DNA of 64,000 bases from Owenia fusiformis. Lineage: Eukaryota > Annelida > Polychaeta > Sabellida > Oweniidae. Location: NCBI GenBank assembly GCA_903813345.2, contig CAIIXF020000007.1, forward strand, positions 25,655,564 to 25,719,563. Reading direction: 5' to 3'. The position numbers were made by a program, and so were the translations under genes. The notes under the pieces were generated by a model that worked only from the letters and a program-made list of their open reading frames with translations, had not been told where the DNA came from and ran no database searches. Shown here piece after piece: positions 24,771 through 36,000 of the stretch (its first letter is position 1; every line of letters begins with the position of its first letter).

Positions 24771-26421
24771 TCCTTTGTGTAAATTGATTGAAGAAAATAG
24801 GGTTTCAGTTGATTTGTCTTTAGAAGCTTCTATTCCTACTCCTGTACAACCAAACGTGTTACATGAATTTTTGGAGGGTTATGATCCTGAAATAAGTAAT
24901 TTTCTCAGGGAAGGTTTCACATTTGGTTTCAAAATCCCATATGCTGGAAATTTGCCAAAATCGACAATGCGTAATTTACCCTCTGCTTATGAACATCCAA
25001 AGGAACTATTGGAAAAAATACAGAAAGAAGTGGCTCTGGGTAGAATTTCGGGTCCTTTGTCAGAAAAACCATTCAATCATTTTGTAGTTTCCCCAACGGG
25101 GGTGGTTCCAAAAAGCACACCAGGTAAATTTAGAAGAATCCATCACCTGTCACATCCAAAAGGTTTCTCTGTTAACGATGGCATAGCTGAGGAATTCTCA
25201 ACAGTCAAATATCAAACAATATATCAGGCAATAGATAAGTTATTAGACGCTGGGTCGGGGGCATATATGGCGAAATTTGATATTGAATCGGCTTACCGAA
25301 TAGTTCCGATCCACCCAGATTTTCATTTTCTGTTTGGTTTTAAAGTAGGGGAAGATTGGTACTATGACAAGGTACTTCCGATGGGTTTATCTCACTCATG
25401 CCAATTGTTTGAAATTTTCAGTTCTTCAATACAGTGGATAGCAGAGAATAAATTGGGTATACGAGATATTCTTCATTTGCTCGATGATTTTTTGATTGTT
25501 AGCCAGAGTAAATCGGAATGTACAGAACAATTAGACGCTTTCCTAAATTGTTGCAAATTGCTGGGGGTACCACTTGCGCCAGAGAAAACATTAGGTCCTA
25601 GTCAAGTGATGACATTTGTCGGTTTTGAATTAGATGCTTTAAAAAGAGAAGCGAGACTACCCTTACAGAAAATTGAGAAGTACACAAAACTAATTGAAGA
25701 CAATGTGAAAAAGAGAAAGATAACCCTGGAAACCCTGCAACAAATACATGGGTCGTTGAATTTTTGCTGTATAATTATCCCGGGGGGTAGGGGTTTTCTC
25801 CGAAGATTGTCTGATTTATCAAAAGGGGTCTCTCAAGCATGGCATCGGGTACGTCTAAATAGAGAAATACGTGAAGATTTATTCATGTGGCTTCAATTTT
25901 TGAGAGATTTTAATGGAAAAGCATTCATTCATGATACTAATTGGGAAGACCCAGGAACACAAGTCATATACACGGATGCTGCGGGCATGATTGGTTTTGG
26001 GGCCGTTTATAATAACTCTTGGATCCAAGGGACATGGGCCTTGAATCACCAGGGATTAAATATTGCGGTGCTGGAACTATACCCGATTTTAGCGGCAATG
26101 ATGACTTGGAAATCAAACTTGGCAAACAAAAAATTGATAATTCGTACAGATAATGAAGCTCTGGTATATGTCTTAAATAAGTGCACTGCCAAGGACAAGC
26201 AAATCATGAAACTTTTAAGGCCATTGATACTTATAGCAATGAAGAACAATATTGTATTTAAAGCTATACATATCAGAGGTGTTGACAATGTAGCGAGCGA
26301 TGCACTTTCACGTGATAATATACCATTGTTCCTTCAGGTTCATGGGTCAGCGGACACAGAACGGACTTGTTTGTCAGAGGAAGCCTTACCGGACAGCTTA
26401 TTAAAGGGCGTGATTCTCTAG
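24544..26421 (+). CDS. Reverse transcriptase-RNase H of the Ngaro element
   Basis: 625 residues counted from the first in-frame Met; translation may begin elsewhere because the ORF overlaps the Gag frame. The RT domain lies at about 105-430, with KFDIESAYR (catalytic Asp246) and LLDDF (Asp314-Asp315) in place of the usual YXDD box, as is common in DIRS-like RTs. The RNase H domain is at about 470-590, with the DEDD set visible: YTDAA (Asp478), LELYP (Glu511), RTDNEA (Asp536) and ASDAL (Asp586). No stop or frameshift. It copies the element RNA and degrades the template strand. Its frame is +1 relative to the Gag ORF, and it overlaps the recombinase ORF by 55 bp. Confidence 0.93.
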   Translation: MPVKKQGNLLFENNPYVFAGTMGNSASSLPASIGTFAGFAMKNTELMIVSKESLRSQDPLANRTKIPTDLSKNQNNPLCKLIEENRVSVDLSLEASIPTPVQPNVLHEFLEGYDPEISNFLREGFTFGFKIPYAGNLPKSTMRNLPSAYEHPKELLEKIQKEVALGRISGPLSEKPFNHFVVSPTGVVPKSTPGKFRRIHHLSHPKGFSVNDGIAEEFSTVKYQTIYQAIDKLLDAGSGAYMAKFDIESAYRIVPIHPDFHFLFGFKVGEDWYYDKVLPMGLSHSCQLFEIFSSSIQWIAENKLGIRDILHLLDDFLIVSQSKSECTEQLDAFLNCCKLLGVPLAPEKTLGPSQVMTFVGFELDALKREARLPLQKIEKYTKLIEDNVKKRKITLETLQQIHGSLNFCCIIIPGGRGFLRRLSDLSKGVSQAWHRVRLNREIREDLFMWLQFLRDFNGKAFIHDTNWEDPGTQVIYTDAAGMIGFGAVYNNSWIQGTWALNHQGLNIAVLELYPILAAMMTWKSNLANKKLIIRTDNEALVYVLNKCTAKDKQIMKLLRPLILIAMKNNIVFKAIHIRGVDNVASDALSRDNIPLFLQVHGSADTERTCLSEEALPDSLLKGVIL

Positions 26422-27275
26422 TTTGTAAGGCCAAAAGGGCCAGTACATGGAAAACATATAATAAAATAGATTCACTACTATTAGATTTTTGGCGAACGCA
26501 TAATTTGAACGCTTACCCAGCAGATGGGCCCTTGACATCCTTGTTTGTTGCATTTCTTGGACAGAAATATTCACCAGCTTCTGTACGAACATTTATTTCC
26601 GCATTGGCATACAAATATAAGTTAGCAGGCCTTCCAGACCCAACAAAACATTTTATCGTGTCGGAAACGTTACAAGGCTTAACTGTTCAAAAACCTCCTC
26701 AAAACGCCCGTTTACCCATTACGCAAGCATTGTTACAAAATTTAATTGTGGCATGTCAGAGGAATTGTGATTTTTATGAAGGAGTGCTATACTCTGCAAT
26801 GTTTACAACAGCGTTTTACGCTCTACTACGGGTAGGGGAAATGGTGAATGAGGGTACAGGACACACCATCTTGTGGAAAAATGTTCGTTACGATGATGAG
26901 AGAAATATCATTCATATACAGATGGACTCTTATAAACATTCCAAGCCTGGCATGGGTCAGGTGCTTACTATCTACCCTCAGTTAACTAGAAATGTATCGT
27001 GTCCGGTGCAAACACTGCTGACTTATTTACAAAGTCGCCCTAATGGAGGGGAGGAGCTTTTCTTACAAGCGTCTGGAAGATCAGTTTCAAGAAAGGAATT
27101 TACAACGGTGCTATATACCCTACAATCAACATGCAATATAAACATAGATCAATACAAAGGACATTCTTTCCGGATTGGAGGGGCGACATATGCGGCATCT
27201 CTTGGATATTCAGATGCACAGATTAGAAAATTAGGAAGATGGAAAACAGACGCATTCAAGAAATATTTGAAGTGA
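26367..27275 (+). CDS. Tyrosine recombinase of the Ngaro element
   Basis: 302 residues, phage-integrase-like fold. An N-terminal core-binding helical region (about 20-105) contains TWKTYNKIDSLLLDFW. The catalytic domain shows Arg155 (ALLRVGE), His266 and Arg269 (GHSFRIGG), Trp292 in the His/Trp position (LGRW) and the nucleophile Tyr300 (FKKYLK), very near the C terminus. Complete catalytic set and open frame suggest it could be functional. It integrates the circular cDNA without producing target duplications, which agrees with the lack of a clear duplication at 20302/28576. It overlaps the end of the RT ORF. Confidence 0.93.
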   Translation: MFVRGSLTGQLIKGRDSLVCKAKRASTWKTYNKIDSLLLDFWRTHNLNAYPADGPLTSLFVAFLGQKYSPASVRTFISALAYKYKLAGLPDPTKHFIVSETLQGLTVQKPPQNARLPITQALLQNLIVACQRNCDFYEGVLYSAMFTTAFYALLRVGEMVNEGTGHTILWKNVRYDDERNIIHIQMDSYKHSKPGMGQVLTIYPQLTRNVSCPVQTLLTYLQSRPNGGEELFLQASGRSVSRKEFTTVLYTLQSTCNINIDQYKGHSFRIGGATYAASLGYSDAQIRKLGRWKTDAFKKYLK

Positions 27276-27878
27276 TAATATATACAAATAAAGCTGGTTG
27301 AAATAAAGTTGGATCGAGAGACAATGATCTGATCAGAGGACACTTTCTGAACTTTTGAAAATGAAAAATAAGAGATGCTATATGAATCTGTTTTAATAGA
27401 AGCTAATTTCAAGATGATCTGTTCATTTTTACGTCTTACGACTGGTCTTGGTGATATCAAGAATTCCCAAATTGAAATTTAATTAGAAATAGTAGTAGTG
27501 TATATAGATTTTGAAAAATAGTAAAAAAATGTGATCAGATGCTTTAGTGGCTTAGAGTGGTCAATTAAACATACTCATTATTTTAAACATTTCTAAGTGA
27601 TAAGCTGCAACCTTGCTTGGGTTTTAGCATAGCAACATTCAGGTGCATTGGTATGGAGAAACAAATTTTTATATGTGAGAAACAGAAGTTTATTTTTCAA
27701 AAGTGGAAAAGGAAAGTTTTGTGAATCGGTAATACTAAGGTGCTAAAAAATTGCCATTTACAGAGTTTTTTATAATAAATTTATATATAAAAGTTACTCC
27801 TAGTATTCAAGTCTTTGGTGTATGTGGAAAGATAGACATTGGTTGGGCCAACGAGAACCCAATGGGTCTCGTTATGAT
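27276..27878 (+). other. 3' non-coding part of the Ngaro element before B1
   Basis: AT-rich sequence between the recombinase stop codon and B1. No ORF of interest. Confidence 0.5.
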
Positions 27879-28071
27879 GGCTTTTTATATGTCCCAACTA
27901 ATTAATATTTGTTGACCACAACAGTTATGAATTTTCAGATTAGGAAAATGTAAGTATTTGCTTTGGAATAAGCCAAAGACAATAAGGTTAGACTCCCATT
28001 TCCCATAAACCTTATAAAAGTATTTGTGGTAACTACAATTATTAAATACGTAGCAATGTCTATTAGATAAA
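27879..28071 (+). repeat. Ngaro split direct repeat B1
   Basis: 193 bp, apparently identical to B2 at 28384-28576. It abuts A2. Confidence 0.9.
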
Positions 28072-28345
28072 TAAACATTATATTCATAATGTATTTTATC
28101 GGGATATTGTGGAGTCTAGCCTTCAAGTTTGTTTTTAAATGTTTGAATCTCCCGCTGGAAGTAGGACACACGCCAAGAACCAATCAGCGAAGCGCCCATG
28201 CAGATCAGCCAATCAGAGCTCACGGAAGTTCTTTGAAGACAAGATAGCGTCCTTTTCACTCAAAGTAAAGTTATATGATTATTCTCCGCAAGTTTTTTAC
28301 ACTTTTGGAACAAACAAAGTGTAGGTAAGCATAAACTTTGATTAC
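28071..28345 (+). repeat. Ngaro split direct repeat A2
   Basis: 275-bp copy of A1 with one base difference. It lies directly between B1 and the short 38-bp spacer before B2. Confidence 0.9.
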
Positions 28346-28383
28346 ATCCCGCCTCCATCCCCTAACACCAACCAATTTGTTTG

Positions 28384-28576
28384 GGCTTTTTATATGTCCC
28401 AACTAATTAATATTTGTTGACCACAACAGTTATGAATTTTCAGATTAGGAAAATGTAAGTATTTGCTTTGGAATAAGCCAAAGACAATAAGGTTAGACTC
28501 CCATTTCCCATAAACCTTATAAAAGTATTTGTGGTAACTACAATTATTAAATACGTAGCAATGTCTATTAGATAAA
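28384..28576 (+). repeat. Ngaro split direct repeat B2
   Basis: 193-bp copy of B1. Its end at 28576 marks the right boundary of the element, after which the foldback arm resumes. Confidence 0.9.
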
Positions 28577-28859
28577 AGTTATTTCATCGCCGGTTAAGTA
28601 AATAAAAATTCAAACGTAAAGAGGCTTTAACACGTAGTTCAATGGGGGAAAAATGTTGCCAAACTTATGGAGGGGAGTGTATATTGTAAAAAGCAAGAGG
28701 GTGAGTAAAGCGAGTGTAAAATGAAAACAAAATGATATTAGGGTGATGTTTTAGATATTCTATTTCAAATTACATATTTCATCGTTTGAAACTTAAATTG
28801 CTAATACAATGCTAAAGGGTGTATAAAGGATTTAATCAATTTACATAAAATCATTTTTG

Positions 28860-29190
28860 CTTTCCAACCATTTTTCCGTTTGAGCGCCTTTCCAGGCATT
28901 TTCGATCAAGCTCTGCTGATTTAACATATTCTAGCTGCCTGTTTAAGGGCATCAGCTCAACAAAAACAAGCATATTTGAATACTTCCATGGAACTTCCAT
29001 TCTGATACTTATAGCTTCTTTCTGTTTCACCTGAAACATGATCTGGGCTGAGTAGAAATGAGATGTCATGGTTGATCATGATGGGGAATTTCATTTTGGC
29101 TATGATATGACATGGCTTAGGGTTAGTACCAGCTGTTGGCCTATCAACACGCCTTACACGATGAGTGATTTCCACATCATCTGTTTTCAT
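28860..29190 (-). pseudogene. Decayed LINE ORF1 (L1 transposase_22-like) fragment
   Basis: Two overlapping minus-strand ORFs in different frames. The first holds EITHRVRRV and KPCHIIAKM, resembling the HRxGR and RPRPIIxKF signatures of L1-type ORF1 RNA-binding proteins. The second continues with a possible LMPLNRQLEYVKSAEL region. The frame is broken between them. Recognised from memory of the family, so moderately confident only. Confidence 0.4.
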
Positions 29191-29199
29191 ACCTGAGGG

Positions 29200-29848
29200 A
29201 ATGTAAAGCTTTGAACATCCAAATACTGACCGCAGTGCAAGTGAACTTTCTTTTTAAGTCGTACTATTTTAATTTTAGAGTGATCGGTAGACAACTGATG
29301 CAGACGACGTTCCGGTAACATACATAGATTTTGGGCGGACATAAAGATGGCAGCACCAACAGAATCACATATTATATTTATAGATCAACCATGCCATCTT
29401 TATTCAGAAATTATTTCTATCGACCGGTCTATTGTTAAAATAATGACAATTCTTCAAGATCGTCCAAAATTCTCCCAACAAAAGAAACGATTTAGTCATG
29501 ATGGTTGCGGAAACAGATAATCTTGGTACAAATGTACACGACAGTTTTCGTGTACAATCCCAATACATCATGTATCATTGCGATTCCAGACTGCAGTATA
29601 TATCAGCAACTTTCACCTCAATCTAGCCCTTTTGATGACTTCTGTCAGCATCTGGATTCTTCATTAGCAGTTTTTATACTTTGGAATTTCGTATCTCGAA
29701 GAACATTTCTCTCGACTCCATTTTCCTAGAATAATAATAAAACAACAAAATTCAAGTTCCTTTTCATCATAACATGACATATTTATATGAGTCAATCGAT
29801 CATCGTACAATCTTATATTGTTATCATATTTCATCATGTATAATTATA
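29200..29848. other. Intergenic DNA downstream of the SLC5 gene
   Basis: No gene recognised between the decayed LINE fragment and the putative polyadenylation signal of the SLC5 gene. Confidence 0.4.
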
Positions 29849-29854
29849 TTTATT
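29849..29854 (-). promoter_or_regulatory. Putative polyadenylation signal of the SLC5 gene
   Basis: AATAAA on the minus strand, 26-31 nt beyond the stop codon at 29880-29882. It is close to the coding end, so the 3' UTR would be very short. AT-rich context makes chance occurrence possible. Confidence 0.3.
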
Positions 29855-29879
29855 AGAATCAGAAAGAATATTTTCTTCA

Positions 29880-30028
29880 TTAACACAATAGTACACTAAC
29901 TTGTCTTGGGTTGTTGTCCCCTCGACATGCACAGCCTTTGTCTTTGACCCTAGATGGACAACAGCAGCAGAGTGCATCACATAGTGGGAAAATGTATGCT
30001 TTGTCTATGTATCTCCCCTTTTCACCAC
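29880..30028 (-). CDS. SLC5 gene exon 15 (terminal)
   Basis: 149 bp including TAA. It encodes the cytosolic tail starting GGEKGRYIDKAYIFPL, with a CCCC cluster and further cysteines that could be palmitoylated. A GTTAGT near the stop could be an alternative donor to an unseen exon. Confidence 0.85.
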
Positions 30029-33000
30029 CTAACAATTGAAAAGTGTAAGGCTTTAATGTTATATCCGTGGTATAAGGAACGAAAATGTAATCAATATCCT
30101 TTTTTGCACCAGAGTGTGTTGCATGTGTCAATTTTGTTCTAATATGATATTAATGTATTAAATGGTGATTGAAGTTATACTCTATTCCACACATGTCTGT
30201 CTGCGATGTGAACAATAACCTTGGATATCCAAATGCATTATTTTGAGGAGAAAATGTTACCTCTTTTCATCCCATGGATACTAAATATATATGGGGATAA
30301 CAACACAATATAATTTTGGTATACGACACTGAAATCGTATCCGATCCATATGACGTGATCTCTAATCGTATCCGACGGATACTATTTATTCATAAGTTTT
30401 GAATATACCGCCTAATTGGTTTGACAAATAACAGCCTTGTCTGATTAAACTGCCAGAATATAGTTCCAAGTATCATCGGACTTATTAAGATGATTTAGAT
30501 GTCTTCATGTAATCACTTTGTAGAAAACATGCTCAATTTGAGTAAATTCTTCACACATGTTGAATCAAATGTTGTTTTAAAATGTTGTTTCTCAAAAAGG
30601 ATGGCAGTGAGTATGAGCCAACCTCACTTAGAAGCAAATTCTCCAGTGTTTCAAGGTTTTTGGAGGAACAAGGTTACCAAGGTAACAAGGTTAATAACTG
30701 CCACCAAAGGATAAATCGGATATCTTATGATTTTCTCGGGCCACATTTTTATCCACTCATGGATATCGCCGATATTAACTCATTCGCTGCGCTCACTCGT
30801 GGAGATTGACGATATCCACCCGTGGATAAAAATGGTATCCCTCAAAAATCATAGGATATCTTCTATATATCCTTTATAATCAATTTCAAAATGATAAGGA
30901 ATGAAAATTCCGATATGGTTTTGCCTTTGGAAAACGATATTCTAAGATAATGGAAAATAATCAAAGCAAATAATGATATAAGTGACTGTCAAACCTGTTG
31001 CCCAACTGACTACAAGACCTATTACTATGGCAATAAGAATCCCCAGTGGTGCGTACAGGAAATAAGAAATGCCATACAAGTGTTGGATTCCAGTTCTGTA
31101 AAAGAAATGTAAAACAAAATTTCAACAATAACAAAGGATTTTTAGCAAAGTAAACTTAGCCATGTTTATTTTTTATATATTTTTCTGATTCGGGACTCGG
31201 AATTCAAAATGGCTGCCAAAATTGGGACTTCTTGATCTCTTCAAATCTTCAAAGTATGGTTTTATTACACTTAAATTGAAGAAATTTTAGATCACAATTA
31301 TTGCATACTTTCTCTGATTCTCTCCAATAGTTGTATTTTATTATCTGAAGATCAAGGGTAGAGTAAATGGTTTATGGCCCTTATCAGACATATGCACAGA
31401 TTCATGAATATTTTGTTCATTGGGGTTCGCTACCCCGTGGAGAACACTGGTTACATTGCTCTAATTGTTTTTGATCACCACACTTGTATAAACTGCCTTT
31501 GAAAATATTTTGTTCATCATCTGGCAAACTTAGTCAAGTTTAACAAAAACAATGAAGTGCGTGTACTCAGATATTCTTAACAGGTTATTTGCTGGTAATG
31601 ATAAGACACTAAAGTCTTGGTCACATTTCATCTACGGTAACCGTGCGACGGCCAATGCAAGCTTCCCAAAATCGAAAGAAATATGCAGTATAAAATATAA
31701 GGATAAGCGGTACGATTTAGATTTTCTATATCGATTTTGGAATCAGAAGATAGGCCGCCATAGAGTAAATGTGACTGGAGTTCTACTTACAATTCCTGGT
31801 CATTGGGTTCCAAAGTACTGGAACGATTCAACAGATCTCCATCATATACAGTTAACGTTTCTATTGTATCGTTATACGACGACGTGACATTGTTTAAAAC
31901 GGAAGTGTTATAGAAGCTGGTTCTATTTAAAATGTCACATCGATCAGTTGGGCCGGGAGGCAAGTATTGATTGTGGCCTTTAATAGACTGACCTCCGATA
32001 GCGATCCAGAGGATGATTATGAAAGATACAATTGGACCCGTTAACGCACCCTGGAACGAAATAAATTGTATGGTATGGTTGCCTTTACGTGCAAACTAAA
32101 CTTGCAGACAACAATGGTCCTTGATGATGCAAGGTCACGTGTTTGATATATGCCAAAGTCTCATTTCTCAAATAAATACTTTAAGGGGCACTATGCATAG
32201 TTTAGCAGAAAAAATGATTAAGTAATCAATGAAACATGTAATGCATACACTCAATTAAATATGATACAGAGCTTGATTCGTAGTTATATTGAAGCGAAAA
32301 AACTCGAGTAGAAAACCTTTGAAAGCATTTCAGAGATCCTTAGTAGTGCATGCACACTTTTGGCAAAGTGCACGTTTTTTTAAATAACTCTTGATTGGAA
32401 GGTGGCGACACTTTTATCTAATATGAAGGAATCATGTGATAAAAATAACTTCACCATCTTCCATTTACATTGGTAAAAACCTGAGATGTAAAAACTGAAT
32501 AGATCGAACATATTTTTTTGATAATTTATTGTAAGCTCAGTTGTGGGCCGTTTGAACTGTTTTTTGTATGTCAAACGGATGATAACGTATTTATCAATCC
32601 ATTGGATAAACTATAAGTTCATAAGTTTTTGTCCCAAATATGCTGAAAATACGCAGAGAGCCCCTTTAGATTAATGTTTAGAAACCTAAAACCTTGGAAA
32701 GTGTGTCATAAAATAATTTATAAATAACATTAAAGAGTCGAATTGGAGACAATATAACCTACCTTCCAGTTGGAAGTCACGGTGAAAGCTGCAAGAATAA
32801 ACAAGGCTGCCGTACTCCCATTTATCGCACCACCTAAAGTTTGACTAGCCTATAAATACAAGAATCGATCAATTAAATACAGAAAAAATGATAGACAAAG
32901 TTGCTTCACTTATGCTGCCGTGTTTCGAATGACTAACATCATATATACAATATGTATATGGTAAGGAGGTTGTAAAGATTAAAAAATCTGCAAGAATTAA

Positions 33001-36000
33001 TAGGCAAGCAGCCAAATTCAAACTAATTGCATTCATTTTCGTAGATATTTAATCTTATGCCAGAATATACTACACTCGGAATTTCTCATAAAAGGATAAA
33101 GGGGATTCCATCAGAGTTGAGAAAATACCACTTATACCTATATATCTTTTATACCTTTTAAATATCAAGCAAAGTTTTACGTATAAAAAGTTGAAGTAAT
33201 CGTGAGCAACATGACATGATTTTGACATTAGTCTTTTTCACAATAATATTAATTTACAACCAATTTATTAACATTGCCAAAACGTGTAACGCATACCTTA
33301 CCTGTATTACTGGTCCTTTTATAAGAATTGCTAAACAAGCAACCCCAGTTGAGCAAATGCCATAAAACAAAACTGAAAAAGTAAATAGTTGATGTCAGAG
33401 CATCTAATTAAGAGGTAATTAAGACAAAAAAACTGATATATTAATTTATTCAATTTCAGAACATTCGAGAGCATCTACGATGGATTTATGTCATAAAATG
33501 AATATTTCTAGTTTTGTTCATCATGCCACTAAAAAGTCTGTACGTATTAGAATCCTCAATGCTTACCCAAAAGCTTTGTGCAGAGTGCTTTTCTTGACTC
33601 CTTTAGATGTCTGAACCTGTGTTTGAGGAAATCCTCCCAGGTGATCGCCGAAAGAGCATTTAAACCTGACGATATGGAGCTACAGTTAAAAACGAAAATG
33701 CTGCGTCCATTAACACACCAAAGATATATTATGTTTTGATTTTTCATACAAAAACATTGTTTGATTACCATTTCAGACTTTGGTAAAACCTAGATATCTG
33801 AAAACCTTTCTAATCCGAACATCTATCAATGCAAGTACATTTTCTTTTCATCTCAATTGTCTTACTATCTTCTGGTACATCAGGCAATTAGGCAAATAAT
33901 ACGTGTCGTAATATTTTTACACCAAATATTTCCTACAATTATGATATTCTGATTGTCAAAAGTCTAAATATTCTAGAAGAAAAAAGCAGAATACCTCAGT
34001 GCCCCACTAAAAAGGGTCGCAAGAAATAGTCCCGGGAAACCAGGGAGGCTTCTAAATGTATCCATCACAAAATATGGTAATATCTAGAAATAAACCACAT
34101 TGATTAACAAATGGGGTAGTTGCTAAAATGTTGCTGGTTCAACAATATCAAATAATATACAAATAATGGACGATGTAAAAAATCAAAACTGTATTTTACA
34201 AATGTATTATCGTTTTTCAACATAAAACGTATGTCAATAATTTACATAAGGTAGGTAATTTAACAAATGTTAAGAAAATATGTTTTACCTGATTTCCTGT
34301 TTGAATAATGCCTTGTTCAAGGGGATCACAGCCTATATGCATGTAGTATGCAAATATGACAAGTCCCGCGAAACAAATCATTGTTATCAACAGAAACTGC
34401 ATCGGTACGGCGAGCAGAACCGCCCTTAAACAAATTACCGTCAAGAATCTGATGTATTTGAGTAAAATGTAAAATTAGTAATTAAATTCAAATGAAACTA
34501 ATGTACATTGTTGCTAAGATTTTATTTCAAACGATACTTTACAATGTGAAATGAAATTCCTTCTGAAAAATTAGAGCTGACCAGCATTTGGGAATAAAAC
34601 GGTTTGTCAACATGAAAGTATAGAGTGGTTCACTAAATTAATTTAGATTTAAATAAAGTACAGTGTAGGTCAAATCAGGAGAGAATGATCGATCCTTGAT
34701 CAGATGTCACATGATCAATGAAGTCGGTAACTATATCCACCAGCCTTTCAGCTAACTGAATTACCTCGCTGAGTGAACAACCAAAGAACCAACCCTTAAT
34801 AGCTATAAAGTGCGTATGAAATCTATTTCATTCAATGTATTATGAAGCCTCTTTTCATTGATATATCATTTAAATCCATGGGGTCATCGTTGGCTGGATA
34901 ATCGTTGGCCCAGGTCCTATTCAAAGGTTTAGTGTTCATACTCAAAATCATGCAAGATTAGGCCTTACACCCATTCACATGATCACTATTTCTTTGCACA
35001 CAGATATTGACTTATCTCTCCATGTCATACAGAGCACTTTGAATGTGAATGTTCTGGTCAAGAAATTAACAAAGAAAAGACTGAAATAATGTGGATAGGA
35101 AGGGATCGGGAAAAACAGCAAGATATAAATGGAATCAAATCAAAAACTAGTGTTAAAGCTCTAGGAATAACATTTACCTATGATGCAGATGATAGATCAA
35201 AATTGAATATCGCAAAGAAAATTGAAGAAATGAAAAATAAAATAAGATTATGGAACTTGAGAAATTTACAATAATAGGCAGAATTCAAATTATCAAATCT
35301 TTAGGTATTTCTCAGTTAACATATGTAAGTTCAATTATGCACATACCACCCCAGATTTTACAAGAAATAAACAAAACAATTTTTGAATTTGTGTGGAAAA
35401 AGAAACCACCAAAAGTAAAGAGAAAATCAATTATTGCTGAAATTGAACAAGGCGGATTAAAAATGAAAGATTATATCATAATGGATAGATCCCTAAAATG
35501 CACTTCTTGGATAAAACGACTGATAGACAAAGAACAATCATCTTGGAAAGAAATTCCAAATTTATTCATTAAACAACATGGTGGAATTGAGTTTCTCACT
35601 AAGTGTAACTACTATATAAAGTATTTTCAAAACTATAACGAAATTCCTAAATTTTATTTGTCAATGCTAGAAACATTGGCAGACGTACATGTAATTCATC
35701 ATGATGTTAATAATTGGGATGATGTTGAAAATGAAATCATATGGAATAATGAAAATATTTTAGTCAATAATAAAATGCGAACTCCCGTGCAGTGATATAT
35801 CACAGCGGCGGGCTGGTATCTCATCGTAAGCATGGTAACTTCGTGATAAACAACAGACGTGATTGGTTCTAGTCCCATGCTCAGGTCGCGTGATTGTAAA
35901 ATTTAGACAATTTCATTGGTTGAATTGCGCGTATTAACTAATAATCAACACGTGCGGTAAACTATTATCAACAAAACTTTTACTCAGAATTCCCTCCGCG

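Larger units (their letters stand above)
20302..28576 (+). mobile_element. Ngaro-type (DIRS-like) tyrosine-recombinase retrotransposon, full length
   Basis: An 8.3-kb element with split direct repeats in the order A1 (20302-20576), coding region, B1 (27879-28071), A2 (28071-28345), B2 (28384-28576). That arrangement is diagnostic of Ngaro/PAT-like elements. A1 and A2 differ at one base over 275 bp and B1 and B2 look identical over 193 bp, so insertion is recent. It encodes, in order, an SGNH-hydrolase/Gag protein (with an inferred intron), RT-RNase H and a tyrosine recombinase. All frames are open. No integrase, protease or methyltransferase is visible, as expected for Ngaro. It lies inside the foldback element 19542-28679. 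Confidence 0.92.
19542..28679. mobile_element. TA-flanked foldback MITE, split by the Ngaro insertion
   Basis: The left end CACTCCCCTCCATAAGTTTG is mirrored at 28679, and TA lies on both sides (19540-19541 and 28680-28681). The left arm (19542 to about 19830) pairs with a right arm that is now in two pieces: about 20150-20301 and 28577-28679. Joining those two pieces gives a continuous mirror of the left arm, so the retrotransposon at 20302-28576 inserted into this older element. TA target and long inverted arms suggest a Tc1/mariner-type non-autonomous element. Confidence 0.85.

Noticed and set aside
31552-31887. 111-aa plus-strand ORF
   Set aside because: Most of its right part is antisense to SLC5 exon 13, which has splice phases and family similarity. 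No recognisable domain in the plus-strand product.
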